From DATKSS01 sp049582065 (GTDB taxonomy: Bacteria > Chloroflexota > Dormibacteria > Dormibacterales > Dormibacteraceae): a stretch of DNA of 9,977 nucleotides. Every line of letters starts with the position of its first letter. Position 1 is the stretch's first letter. The position numbers were made by a program, and so were the translations under genes. Positions 1 to 6,631 of this stretch are shown here, piece by piece. The stretch lies in assembly GCA_049582065.1 (NCBI GenBank), contig JBAUTF010000369.1, positions 1 to 9,977 of the forward strand, written 5' to 3'. The notes beneath the pieces are model-generated. The model saw only the letters and a program-made list of their open reading frames with translations. It ran no database searches and was not told the origin of the DNA.

Positions 1-60
1 AGCCGGCGACGGCACGCAAGCCGGCGACGGCACGCAAGCCGGCGACGGCACGCAAGCCGG
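1..60. repeat. 18-bp tandem repeat, 3.3 copies, truncated by window edge
   Basis: Three perfect copies of the 18-bp unit AGCCGGCGACGGCACGCA (1-18, 19-36, 37-54) are followed by a partial copy AGCCGG (55-60). The copies have no substitutions, and the array continues off the left end, so the true copy number is unknown. The unit length is a multiple of three, so the array could vary in length inside a reading frame without breaking it. There are no unique spacers, which rules out a CRISPR array. Confidence 0.95.
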
Positions 61-134
61 TTACAAGGCGCCGAGTCGTCCGCACATCAATCGCTGCACC
101 GCCCGCAGCTATGCCAACCTCAGCGCCCAGATAG
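3..134 (+). CDS. Possible 3' end of a protein with a basic PATARK-repeat C-terminal tail (partial)
   Basis: The frame starting at base 3 reads the 18-bp repeat as the hexapeptide PATARK three times. It continues with an Arg-rich stretch (KPVTRRRVVR) and a short Ala/Pro tail, and stops at TAG 132-134. Low-complexity Lys/Arg/Ala/Pro tails of this kind are known at the C-termini of actinobacterial nucleoid proteins (HupB-like, histone H1-like) and of some cell-envelope and RNA-binding proteins. The start and the folded domain lie outside the window, so no function can be assigned. A competing frame (bases 2-364) reads the repeat as AGDGTQ and stays open longer, but its downstream part looks like random GC-rich sequence. 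The choice of frame rests only on composition and the basic repeat. Confidence 0.4.
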   Translation, partial: PATARKPATARKPATARKPVTRRRVVRTSIAAPPAAMPTSAPR

Positions 135-516
135 GCCCCAGGACCCAACTTCCCCGCAGCTCGTGGAAGCGGCGCCCCTTTCTGGTCATATCGGCGAGGC
201 GCTTGATCGCACGTCCGGGTTGCGCGATCCTCAATCGAGGTAGTGGCGTCTTGATCGACCCGCACGCTGCGACCTCGATCCAAACCACTGAAGATCTCTG
301 TGATTTGCATGGTTGCGTCGCAGCCGACGTCTCCTGGAACGGCTCGTTGAGGCCGGTTCATTAAGGCCGACGGGCTCATCGCCGAGGATGTGTGGACTCA
401 CGGCGGGCTCTCTACAGTTTAGGCACAGGCAAATCCAGACTGTCCGACGGTCTCGGCGCTGCTGCGTTCATCTGATCCGCGTCGAAAGCCATCGCTTTGT
501 ACCGGTTCCGTAACAG
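135..516. other. Intergenic region with no convincing gene
   Basis: About 380 bp lie between the possible upstream tail and the first GGDEF-EAL gene. Small open frames exist here (for example 313-513 on the plus strand), but they are Arg/Ser-rich translations without a plausible ribosome-binding site or domain. A small hairpin (AAAGC-CATC-GCTTT, 485-498) sits just ahead of the ATG at 517. I see no clear -35/-10 pair or terminator, although the promoter of the downstream gene should lie here. Confidence 0.6.
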
Positions 517-2898
517 ATGGACCACCGACTGTTTGCAGGACCCTCGGCGCCGCACGCCTACTCTGCACGAGTGGCAATAGAGCACCCTCGCATTCATACG
601 ACCCGCGCTTCGGGGCAGACTCCGCGCGCGCCGCGTTGGGTCATGGTTGTCTACACCGTCTTGGCGGTGCTGCTCGTCGCATATTGTCTGTCGTTGATCC
701 TCAGGCAGGCCGACCAGTCGAATCCGTTTGTCGACAGCTGGGGAGTCGCGGCGTTCGAGGTGCTCACGAGTGCGCTGTGCATCTGGCGAGCGATCGGCTC
801 GCGCCGGCGACTCGTTCCCCTCATGTTGGGTCTCGGGATACTCTCGTGGAGTATCGGCGACGCCATCTTGGCCGTGGAGTCGGCGGGTGGCGCGTCAGTG
901 CCGGTGCCCTCACTCGCCGACCTTTTCTGGCTGGCCTTCTACCCCATCACCTATGTCGCGCTCGTCGTCATGACGCGCAAGCACCTCACGCGAGTGGGAG
1001 CAACAACGTGGCTCGACGGTGGCGTGGCCGGTCTGGGCGCCGCAGCGCTGTGCGCCTGCTTTGCCTTCAATACGATCCTGCACTCGGTCGGCGGAGACGC
1101 CACGACGGTCGCGACAGACCTCGCATACCCGATCGGCGACGCATTGCTGCTCATCCTCGCGGTGGGAGGAACGGCAATCATGCCCGGTCGCAAGAACCCG
1201 CAGTGGCTACTCGTTGCGAGTGCCATCGGTTGCACAGCGATCGGCGATACATTCAACTTGTTCGCCAGCTCGGGTTCCCCCACGCATGTCGGGATCATCC
1301 TGGATGGTATCGCGTGGCCGGCCGCGATACTCCTGATCTCCTTTGCAGTCTGGGTTCTTCCAGTGCACACCAATCCATTGGCGCGCACTGGTGCTCCGGG
1401 GTTTCTGCTCCCTGGCCTCGGCGCCGGCGCCGGCCTTTCCATCCTTTTGGTGGATACGTTCCACCAGGTCTCTCCGGTGGCTGTTGGGCTCGCCACGGCG
1501 ACCTTGATCACCGTCGGCGTTCGCCTGGGCCTCTCCGTTCAGAGTTTGCGAGTCCTGACGGAGATGCGCCACCGTCAGGCGATTACCGACGAGCTCACCG
1601 GCCTCGGAAACCGTCGTCAACTCTTCAACCTTCTTGACGCGTTCTTCGCCGATTACGCCGATCCGGAAACCATGGACCGCACCCTCTCGCTCCTCTACAT
1701 CGACCTCGACCATTTCAAGGAGATCAACGATTCGTTCGGCCATTCGGCCGGGGACGAAGTGCTCAGACAGTTAGGCCCGCGACTCACCGCACATCTGCGC
1801 GCAACAGACATCCTCGTGCGCGTCGGCGGCGATGAGCTGGCGGTGCTCGTCATGGATACGGAGTCCACATACGCGCTGGCTGTCGCGCAACGCCTCATCA
1901 CCGAACTCGAGCAGCCATTCCACCTGGACGCGCTGAGCGTCCGTGTGGGCGCCAGTGTCGGCATTGCCAGCGCGCCGGCTGATGCCACCAACAGCGTTGC
2001 GCTGCTTCGATGCGCTGACCTCGCCATGTACCGCGCCAAGGTCGGCCCGACGCCCTTCGAGTCATACCGGCACGATGTCGATGACGGCGGCAACCGGCTG
2101 CGGCTTGTGGAGGAGCTGCGCAGCGCCATTCTCGAGGATCAACTTGAGGTGCACTACCAACCACAGATTGACCTGGTCACCGGCAAGCGGTCGGCCATGG
2201 AAGCGCTGGTGCGCTGGCGGCATCCGCGACTCGGACTTGTGGCTCCCCTCGATTTCATTCCCCTCGCTGAGGAGGCCGGTCTAATGCAGTCACTCACGGC
2301 GTTCGTCCTCGAGCGGGCCGTGGAACAGTGCGCCGCCTGGCGGTCGGCCGGTGAGATGGTGACGATCTCCGTCAACATCTCGGCAACCAACCTCCTCGAC
2401 TCCGGGTTCAGCCAGTCGGTTGTTGAGACTCTCCGCAGGCACGACGTCGCTCCGGGATGCCTCATCCTCGAGATCACAGAGACCACGATCATTCGAGACT
2501 TCGATCTGTGCAAGGGAGTCATCGAGCAATTGCGCGAACTCGGCTTGGGTGTTTCGATCGACGACTTCGGTGCGGGCGTCACCTCACTCGCCTATCTTGG
2601 AAGCCTTGCCGTCAGTGAGCTGAAGCTCGACCGCAGCTTTTTGACCCGCCTCGCCACCGGGGACACGGAACGTAATCTCGCACTGGTTCGCGCCACGATC
2701 GCCCTCGGTCACAAGCTGGATATGCGCGTGGTTGCGGAGGGCATCGAGGACATTGAGGCGCTCAACCTTCTCGCGGCCATTGGATGCGATCTCGCTCAGG
2801 GATATTTCATCAGCCAGCCGATGTCTGCCGATGACCTGGCGCTCCCGTCGAGTCCGCTCGGCGGTTCGCGACCGAGCGATTCGGCGGCGGTTGCCTAG
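517..2898 (+). CDS. Membrane-anchored GGDEF-EAL protein (diguanylate cyclase/phosphodiesterase)
   Basis: This 793-residue protein is predicted to make or break cyclic di-GMP at the inner face of the membrane. About ten hydrophobic segments cover residues 41-340 (near 41-62, 74-91, 99-120, 136-153, 166-188, 202-222, 229-251, 259-281, 295-312, 319-340). The membrane part carries the motifs PSLADLFW and DLAYPIGD. The GGDEF domain (about 350-515) has DELTGLGNRR at 358-367, YIDLDHFKEIND at 394-405, an RxxD inhibitory site (RATD 428-431) and GGDEL at 437-441, where Leu replaces the usual Phe. The EAL domain (about 530-785) keeps the expected catalytic set: EALVRW 562-567, N620, EITE 652-655, DDFGAG 682-687, K703, E741 and Q761. 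Both activities therefore look possible; the net direction is unknown. The ATG at 517 is the first possible start, because an in-frame TAA lies at 511-513. The ribosome-binding site is weak. Confidence 0.95.
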   Translation: MDHRLFAGPSAPHAYSARVAIEHPRIHTTRASGQTPRAPRWVMVVYTVLAVLLVAYCLSLILRQADQSNPFVDSWGVAAFEVLTSALCIWRAIGSRRRLVPLMLGLGILSWSIGDAILAVESAGGASVPVPSLADLFWLAFYPITYVALVVMTRKHLTRVGATTWLDGGVAGLGAAALCACFAFNTILHSVGGDATTVATDLAYPIGDALLLILAVGGTAIMPGRKNPQWLLVASAIGCTAIGDTFNLFASSGSPTHVGIILDGIAWPAAILLISFAVWVLPVHTNPLARTGAPGFLLPGLGAGAGLSILLVDTFHQVSPVAVGLATATLITVGVRLGLSVQSLRVLTEMRHRQAITDELTGLGNRRQLFNLLDAFFADYADPETMDRTLSLLYIDLDHFKEINDSFGHSAGDEVLRQLGPRLTAHLRATDILVRVGGDELAVLVMDTESTYALAVAQRLITELEQPFHLDALSVRVGASVGIASAPADATNSVALLRCADLAMYRAKVGPTPFESYRHDVDDGGNRLRLVEELRSAILEDQLEVHYQPQIDLVTGKRSAMEALVRWRHPRLGLVAPLDFIPLAEEAGLMQSLTAFVLERAVEQCAAWRSAGEMVTISVNISATNLLDSGFSQSVVETLRRHDVAPGCLILEITETTIIRDFDLCKGVIEQLRELGLGVSIDDFGAGVTSLAYLGSLAVSELKLDRSFLTRLATGDTERNLALVRATIALGHKLDMRVVAEGIEDIEALNLLAAIGCDLAQGYFISQPMSADDLALPSSPLGGSRPSDSAAVA

Positions 2899-2902
2899 CG
2901 CG

Positions 2903-3139
2903 TCAGCTGGGAGGTGGCGGTCCCTTCGCGGTCGGGAACGAGATCGGCCCGATTCGCGAGAGTACGAAGAAGCCGATCGCGAAGAGCGCCAGCGCCACCC
3001 CCGTCCGGGAAAGCAGCGAGTCAGCGGTCAGTTCCACGACTCCGGCCACCAGGAAGAGGGTGAAGCTGACGACGATGCAGAGGTCTTTGAAGGTTCTGGT
3101 CGGTGCTGCGCGGACCATCCGAGAATCTGTCGCCACCAC
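2903..3139 (-). CDS. Small protein with two membrane helices (possible downstream half of a frameshifted gene)
   Basis: This frame encodes up to 78 residues and is not a recognised family. It has two hydrophobic segments, roughly residues 20-40 (CIVVSFTLFLVAGVVEL) and 47-63 (VALALFAIGFFVLSRIG), and a Pro-rich end (KGPPPPS). Codon third positions are strongly GC-rich from residue 17 onward, so this frame is coding at least there. Its first 111 bases overlap the ORF ending at 3028 in another frame. Possible starts are GTG 3139 and ATG 3118, neither with a clear ribosome-binding site. Its stop (2903-2905) lies four bases from the stop of the convergent GGDEF-EAL gene. The simplest alternative is that it is the C-terminal part of the protein encoded by 3028-3405, separated by a frameshift. 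Confidence 0.6.
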   Translation of the reverse strand: MVATDSRMVRAAPTRTFKDLCIVVSFTLFLVAGVVELTADSLLSRTGVALALFAIGFFVLSRIGPISFPTAKGPPPPS

Positions 3140-3405
3140 GGGGTCTCGACGTATTCGCGAGTCGCATCGAGACGCGCCCGCATCGGTGGTGGGAATGAAA
3201 CATCCCGCATGGCATCCGAAACGAGATCTGACGGCGAGAAATAGAACAGCCAGCGCCAGGGCGCGGCATCAAAGCTGTCGAGGAGCTCTTTCGGGTCCTT
3301 CTCGACCATGCGGCACAGGCTGACGAATGCACTCGGTGCTGCCCGGGTTGCAGCATCGAAGGCAGCTCGTTCACGTGCCGTCGGTGGATACAGTCTTTCG
3401 GTCAC
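3028..3405 (-). CDS. Hypothetical soluble protein, overlapping or frameshifted into 2903-3139
   Basis: The frame gives 125 residues from GTG 3405 (start reading VTERLYPPTARERAAFDAAT); the family is not recognised. The N-terminal part is a charged, soluble-looking stretch with APWRWLFYFSP and PPMRARLDATREYVETPWWRQ. The last 20 residues are low-complexity Ser/Ala/Pro with poorer third-position GC. They lie where the other frame (2903-3139) reads as good membrane protein. That switch in coding quality points to a frameshift, natural or from sequencing, near 3050-3110. A joined product would have about 165 residues, with a soluble head and two C-terminal helices. A TTG at 3444 would add 13 residues (PGSAPFKTTQEH); neither start has a strong ribosome-binding site. 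Confidence 0.6.
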   Translation of the reverse strand: MTERLYPPTARERAAFDAATRAAPSAFVSLCRMVEKDPKELLDSFDAAPWRWLFYFSPSDLVSDAMRDVSFPPPMRARLDATREYVETPWWRQILGWSAQHRPEPSKTSASSSASPSSWWPESWN

Positions 3406-3527
3406 ATGCTCTTGCGTCGTCTTGAAGGGAGCGGAGCCAGGCAAAGCTCGCGGGCGGCCAGGTGGCGGTCGTCGACGCGGATTCAGGGGGGTTGCATCGG
3501 CCTTGCCCGGCCCCGCTCACGACGATA

Positions 3528-3537
3528 CAGACGTCTG
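3528..3537. repeat. 10-bp perfect palindrome CAGACGTCTG
   Basis: CAGACGTCTG is a perfect palindrome in the 155-bp gap between the first Crp/Fnr gene (stop at 3560, minus strand) and the hypothetical gene starting at 3405. It could be an operator for the minus-strand hypothetical gene. A nearby GGTC-ACGG-GACC inverted repeat (3558-3569) overlaps the Crp stop codon. No T-tract follows either element, so neither is a convincing intrinsic terminator. Confidence 0.35.
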
Positions 3538-3559
3538 AGAATGCTGTCAGTGCGCCAGG

Positions 3560-4303
3560 TCACGGGACCGGCCTCGCCCCTATCTGTGAGCACGAGTCTC
3601 GGCGGGCGCTGCGGTCGAATTCGGTCTTGATTATTGCGTAGCACTCACAGGAAAGGGCTTCGAGCCCCTGCCGATCGATGATCGTGACGCGGCCTCGTGC
3701 ATAGCGGATCAGCCCCGCGCGCTGCAGGCCACCGGCTGAAACGGAAATCGTTGAACGCCGCGTGCCAAGCATCTGCCCGAGCGATGCCTGGGTGATGATG
3801 AAGTGGTCGGAGTGGATGCGGTCGTGGTGCGTCAGCAGCCAGCGGCTCAGGCGCTCTTGGCTGACATGGAAGCGGTTGCACGCGGCCGTCTGGGAGATCT
3901 GACAGAACAGTGCTTGCGTGTAACGATCGACCAGGGTCTGGAACGCGTGGCTCCGCCCGCACAATTCGAGGAAGACCCCCGCGTCCATCCGGTGTCCGCA
4001 ACCGGCCACGCGCGAGATCGCGCGCACCGAAGACCCCGCGGGAGGGACCAGGGGAACACCGACGATTCCCTCGTTGCCGACCGTGACGACCTCAATATAT
4101 GCGCCGCCGCGCAGCGGTGTGACCAAAGAGACGAGCCCGTCGGTTGGAAAGTACACCGCGTCAATGGTGCTGCCGGGTTCGAAGAGCACCGTTTCGGCTG
4201 AGAACGTCACAGCCTTGGTGAGCGAGGACACCCACAGTTTCTCGGACGCTGGTAGGGCGTTCAGAATCCGATTGCCGCCGACGCTCGTGCCATCGGCGCT
4301 CAT
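3560..4303 (-). CDS. Crp/Fnr-family transcriptional regulator
   Basis: This 247-residue cytoplasmic DNA-binding regulator has an N-terminal cyclic-nucleotide-binding-type beta-barrel (about 15-100; FEPGSTIDAVYFPTDGLVSLV and VGNEGIVGVP) and a C-terminal Crp-type winged helix (about 160-215; ITQASLGQMLGTRRSTISVSAGGLQRAGLI). The subfamily marks QTAACN (138-143), LSRWLL and CECYAIIKTEFDR are those of a Crp/Fnr group common in Proteobacteria and Acidobacteria. The Arg-containing phosphate-binding cassette of Escherichia coli CRP is not visible, so cAMP is an unlikely ligand; the effector is unknown. ATG 4303 was chosen because an AGGA lies 8 bases upstream on the minus strand. The frame stays open to a GTG at 4510, but that extension looks non-coding and contains two inverted repeats. 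It lies downstream of the kinase/regulator pair, 217 bp away, so it probably has its own promoter. Confidence 0.93.
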   Translation of the reverse strand: MSADGTSVGGNRILNALPASEKLWVSSLTKAVTFSAETVLFEPGSTIDAVYFPTDGLVSLVTPLRGGAYIEVVTVGNEGIVGVPLVPPAGSSVRAISRVAGCGHRMDAGVFLELCGRSHAFQTLVDRYTQALFCQISQTAACNRFHVSQERLSRWLLTHHDRIHSDHFIITQASLGQMLGTRRSTISVSAGGLQRAGLIRYARGRVTIIDRQGLEALSCECYAIIKTEFDRSARRDSCSQIGARPVP

Positions 4304-4374
4304 GGTTGCTGTCCTGGTCCGCCCGCTGAGTGACCAACCAGGGGATCTATCTGGAGTCGTGCGCTTGTCCCGAC

Positions 4375-4393
4375 GTTCTGACGAGTTCAGAAC
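4375..4393. promoter_or_regulatory. 7-bp inverted repeat, candidate operator of the first Crp/Fnr gene
   Basis: GTTCTGA (4375-4381) and TCAGAAC (4387-4393) form perfect 7-bp arms around the 5-base spacer CGAGT. The element is 72-90 bases upstream of the ATG at 4303 on the minus strand, a normal place for an operator. It does not match the GTGA/TCAC half-site nearby, so it may bind a different protein. The product of the adjacent response regulator gene is one candidate; this is inference. Confidence 0.45.
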
Positions 4394-4440
4394 ACCGTAA
4401 TGAAGGGCGACGATTCCGTCTGTGATCGCGCTCTCATTCA

Positions 4441-4458
4441 GCGTGATCGACGTCACGC
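4441..4458. promoter_or_regulatory. Crp-like palindrome GTGA-N6-TCAC upstream of a Crp/Fnr gene
   Basis: GCGTGA (4441-4446), a 6-base spacer and TCACGC (4453-4458) form a perfect inverted repeat. Its core is the GTGA-N6-TCAC arrangement of the CRP-family consensus TGTGA-N6-TCACA. It lies 138-155 bases upstream of the ATG at 4303 of a Crp/Fnr regulator gene. This suggests autoregulation or control by the second Crp/Fnr protein in the window. The match is seen directly; binding is inferred. Confidence 0.55.
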
Positions 4459-4490
4459 GGTGTCTTTGTGGTGAACACACGCGATGACAC

Positions 4491-4506
4491 TGCCCCCCCC
4501 GGGGCA
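4491..4506 (-). terminator. GC hairpin after the response regulator, possible terminator
   Basis: TGCCCC (4491-4496) pairs with GGGGCA (4501-4506) around a four-base loop, 14 bases past the response regulator stop on the minus strand. The plus strand has a run of eight C in this element. No T-tract follows on the minus strand, so it would be at best a U-less hairpin terminator of the kind proposed in actinobacteria. A 9-bp direct repeat, CACGCGATG, flanks it at 4478-4486 and 4508-4516. Confidence 0.35.
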
Positions 4507-4520
4507 CCACGCGATGCGGG

Positions 4521-5153
4521 TCAAATTAGTCCCTGGCGCGCCGCGGTGATGGCAGCCTCCACACGGTTGCGGACATCGAGCTTCGCGAAGATGTCCTGCA
4601 CATGGCTCTTCACGGTGTTTTCGCTGAGGTGGACACGCCTGGCGATCTCCTTGTTGGAGTAGCCCTCACTAATCAGCCGGAGGATCTGGGTCTGCCGCTC
4701 ATTGAGCACTGGGAGATTGGCGGTCGAGTTTGCATTTTCGCGAACTCGATCCATGAGGCGCTGGGCAATCGCCGGCGAAACGACCGCCTCACCACGATAG
4801 ACGGTCCGGATTGACTGCTTCAGGTCGAACCGGTCGATGTCCTTGATGACGTACCCACGTGCACCGGCGCGGATGCTCTCTTCGACGAGCACGTCGTCCG
4901 AGTAGACGGTGAGGATGATGACCCTGACGTCGGGGTGCGTGATGCCGAGAATGCGGCATGCCTCGGGTCCCGAGAAGCCCGGAAGACGGGCATCGAGGAG
5001 CACGATGTCGGGTCGGGTTTCGGAAACGAAGTCGGCGATGTCTTCTGCAGAATCTCGCTCGCCGACAATCTGGAAGTCGGGATCATCGCCCAGCATTGCC
5101 CGAACCCCCTCGCGCACAAGCTCGTGGTCGTCGACCATCGCGATGCGGATCAT
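4521..5153 (-). CDS. NarL/LuxR-family response regulator
   Basis: This 210-residue protein is the output partner of the kinase encoded just upstream. The receiver domain (about 1-120) has the acidic pair D8/D9, the phosphoacceptor D54 in IVLLDARLPGFSG, T82 and K104. The C-terminal LuxR-type helix-turn-helix (about 150-208) reads LNERQTQILRLISEGYSNKE and continues with ENTVKSHVQDIFAKL. All residues needed for phosphotransfer and DNA binding are present. The ATG at 5153 overlaps the kinase TGA as ATGA, so the two genes are very likely translationally coupled. Sixteen extra upstream codons are open but lie inside the kinase gene. The general build matches DevR/LiaR-type regulators; the target genes are unknown, and the neighbouring Crp/Fnr and GGDEF-EAL genes are plausible candidates. 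Confidence 0.96.
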   Translation of the reverse strand: MIRIAMVDDHELVREGVRAMLGDDPDFQIVGERDSAEDIADFVSETRPDIVLLDARLPGFSGPEACRILGITHPDVRVIILTVYSDDVLVEESIRAGARGYVIKDIDRFDLKQSIRTVYRGEAVVSPAIAQRLMDRVRENANSTANLPVLNERQTQILRLISEGYSNKEIARRVHLSENTVKSHVQDIFAKLDVRNRVEAAITAARQGLI

Positions 5154-6406
5154 GGCGTCGTCTTCGGTATCGGCACCGAGATCTTGACCATGACTCCGCA
5201 ATCCTCGCCATTCTCGATCGTCAGCGTCCCTCCGAGACCGTCGATCCTGCGGCGCATGTCGACGAGTCCGAAATGGCTCTGACGCCCAGATGCGTCATTG
5301 TCGCCGGGCGTGGGCATGCCGACACCGTCGTCCTGCACGCCGATCTCCACGTCATCGGATTCGTATCGCATGTTGATGAACACGCTCTGCGCATGGGCAT
5401 GGCGAGCGATATTGGTGAGTGCTTCTCTCACCACGGCCACCAGATCGTCCTGCAAGGTCTCGACCATCGAATGGGGGATCCCCTGAACGATGAGGTCGAC
5501 GTCGAGGTTGTGTTCACGCCCGATACTGCGCAGCAACGATTGTATCGCGCCCGTCAGATCCGGCTCGCCGTCAGGCGGCGCGGCCAGCGCGAAGATGGCG
5601 CTGCGCAACTCGTCAAGTGCGCTGGCCGCCATCCGCCGGATGTCCAACACGCGGCGGGCGTTCTCCGTGTCTAGATCCCGCTCGAGCAGCGCATTGACGC
5701 TGAGACCGAGGCTGAACAGGCTCTGTCCGACACTGTCGTGAAGCCCGGATGCGATGCGCGCACGGTCCTGTGCGAGCAGGCTCTCGCGTTCCGCGTGTCC
5801 GAGGCGTTGTTGGAGGTCCTCGAGCCCCGCGATCATCTCGCGCTGCCGCTCATAAAGGCTAGCGTTGTCGATCGCAACTGCTACCTGATTGGCGAAGGTG
5901 GCGAGCAGGCGCTCCTCATCGTCGCCATATCCACCCAGGCGATTCCCGGCACCGATCATGCCGATGACAGTGGTGCCGACCCTGAGCGGTACTCCCAGGA
6001 AGGTGCGGACCTCGGGATGACCGGGTGGCGTCCCGACGTGATTCGGGTCCGAGGCAACGTCATTGGAGATGTACGGGCGCTGATCGATGATGGTCACGCC
6101 GAAGACGCTGCGGCGTACGGGCATGACGCGGTAGCGGTCGTGAAAGGTCGGATCGGAAGCCACGAAGCCTTTGACCGCGACGATGTCCATGTACTCGCCT
6201 CTCTTGCTGACGAGATCGATGAATCCGAGCTGGGATCTTGTCAGCTCCAGGCAATATGCAAGGGCCCGTTCATAGATCTCAGGCAGCTCCCGCAGGGACG
6301 CGATCTCAACGGAAATCGCGTGAAGCGAATTGAGCTGTTCGCGGAAGGTTTGATCGGTCTGCAACGAACCGTTCCAGTGGTTCCGACGGCCTGGTGATCC
6401 TAGCAC
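5150..6406 (-). CDS. GAF-domain sensor histidine kinase (NarL-type, HisKA_3)
   Basis: This is a soluble two-component kinase of about 418 residues with no membrane helix. Residue numbers assume GTG 6406. A GAF domain covers about 26-186 (MDIVAVKGFV, PPGHPEVRTFLGVPLRVG, FANQVAVAIDNASLYE). A coiled stretch leads to the HisKA_3 dimerisation helix with phosphoacceptor H223 in ASGLHDSVGQSLFSLGLSV. The ATPase domain has the N-box REALTNIARHAHA (N332), the G1 box VQDDGVGMP (D360) and GLVDMRRRIDGLGG. The order GAF-HisKA_3-HATPase resembles the DevS type, but no haem-ligand assignment can be made. The start is uncertain: TTG 6364 (GGAA 7 bases upstream) would begin just before the GAF domain, and the frame stays open to GTG 6613 with non-coding-looking sequence. 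A weak CTGACG-N19-TAGGAT promoter candidate (TAGGAT at 6402-6397) would favour TTG 6364. Confidence 0.94.
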   Translation of the reverse strand: MLGSPGRRNHWNGSLQTDQTFREQLNSLHAISVEIASLRELPEIYERALAYCLELTRSQLGFIDLVSKRGEYMDIVAVKGFVASDPTFHDRYRVMPVRRSVFGVTIIDQRPYISNDVASDPNHVGTPPGHPEVRTFLGVPLRVGTTVIGMIGAGNRLGGYGDDEERLLATFANQVAVAIDNASLYERQREMIAGLEDLQQRLGHAERESLLAQDRARIASGLHDSVGQSLFSLGLSVNALLERDLDTENARRVLDIRRMAASALDELRSAIFALAAPPDGEPDLTGAIQSLLRSIGREHNLDVDLIVQGIPHSMVETLQDDLVAVVREALTNIARHAHAQSVFINMRYESDDVEIGVQDDGVGMPTPGDNDASGRQSHFGLVDMRRRIDGLGGTLTIENGEDCGVMVKISVPIPKTTP

Positions 6407-6611
6407 CCGCCCACTGGAGGCCGTCAGGACGGGTCGAATACCGCATCCGTGTCTCGCCCGGCGACACCGTGGATTCGGGACGGTAAAGAAATCCCCCAAC
6501 TGGGTGATGGAGTTCCACTCGGGTGGGTGGTGACGGCCGAGGTCCGGGCCTGACACTCTCAGAGTAACGATGGTCAGAGACCCCTGCACCCTCCTTGCCG
6601 GCTGCGCACCC

Positions 6612-6631
6612 ACCGATCCCGATGGATCGGT
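6612..6631. promoter_or_regulatory. 8-bp inverted repeat in the divergent kinase/Crp promoter region
   Basis: ACCGATCC (6612-6619) and GGATCGGT (6624-6631) are perfect inverted arms around the 4-base spacer CGAT. The element lies 57 bases upstream of the ATG of the second Crp/Fnr gene, between divergent transcription units, where one regulator could control both. A second pair, GTCCCC (6647-6652) and GGGGAC (6664-6669), and an 11-bp palindrome ACTCT-C-AGAGT (6555-6565) lie in the same region. Which protein binds is unknown. Confidence 0.5.

Noticed and set aside
1..60. CRISPR array
   Set aside because: The units are directly adjacent, 18 bp, with no unique spacers, so this is a simple tandem repeat.
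2..364. Long open frame reading the repeat as AGDGTQ
   Set aside because: Past the repeat the translation looks random, with frequent Cys, Arg and Ser and no domain. Open frames of this length are common in GC-rich DNA.
313..513. 66-residue plus-strand ORF just before the first GGDEF-EAL gene
   Set aside because: The protein is Arg/Ser-rich without a motif, there is no ribosome-binding site, and codon use is poor. It ends near the next start only by chance.
951..1511. 186-residue minus-strand ORF inside the first GGDEF-EAL gene
   Set aside because: It lies antisense to the membrane domain coding sequence and its translation has no membrane or domain pattern. It is a shadow of the real gene.
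3028..3139. Programmed -1 frameshift joining the two small minus-strand frames
   Set aside because: No X XXY YYZ slippery heptamer in the right phase is visible in the overlap, so a programmed event is not supported over a mutation or sequencing error.
4304..4510. N-terminal extension of the first Crp/Fnr protein to GTG 4510
   Set aside because: The extra 69 residues look non-coding and cover two inverted repeats, while ATG 4303 has an AGGA at good spacing and matches the usual protein length.
6407..6613. N-terminal extension of the histidine kinase to GTG 6613
   Set aside because: The extra residues are rich in Arg, Pro and Gly with no domain, and would cross the candidate promoter region shared with the divergent gene.
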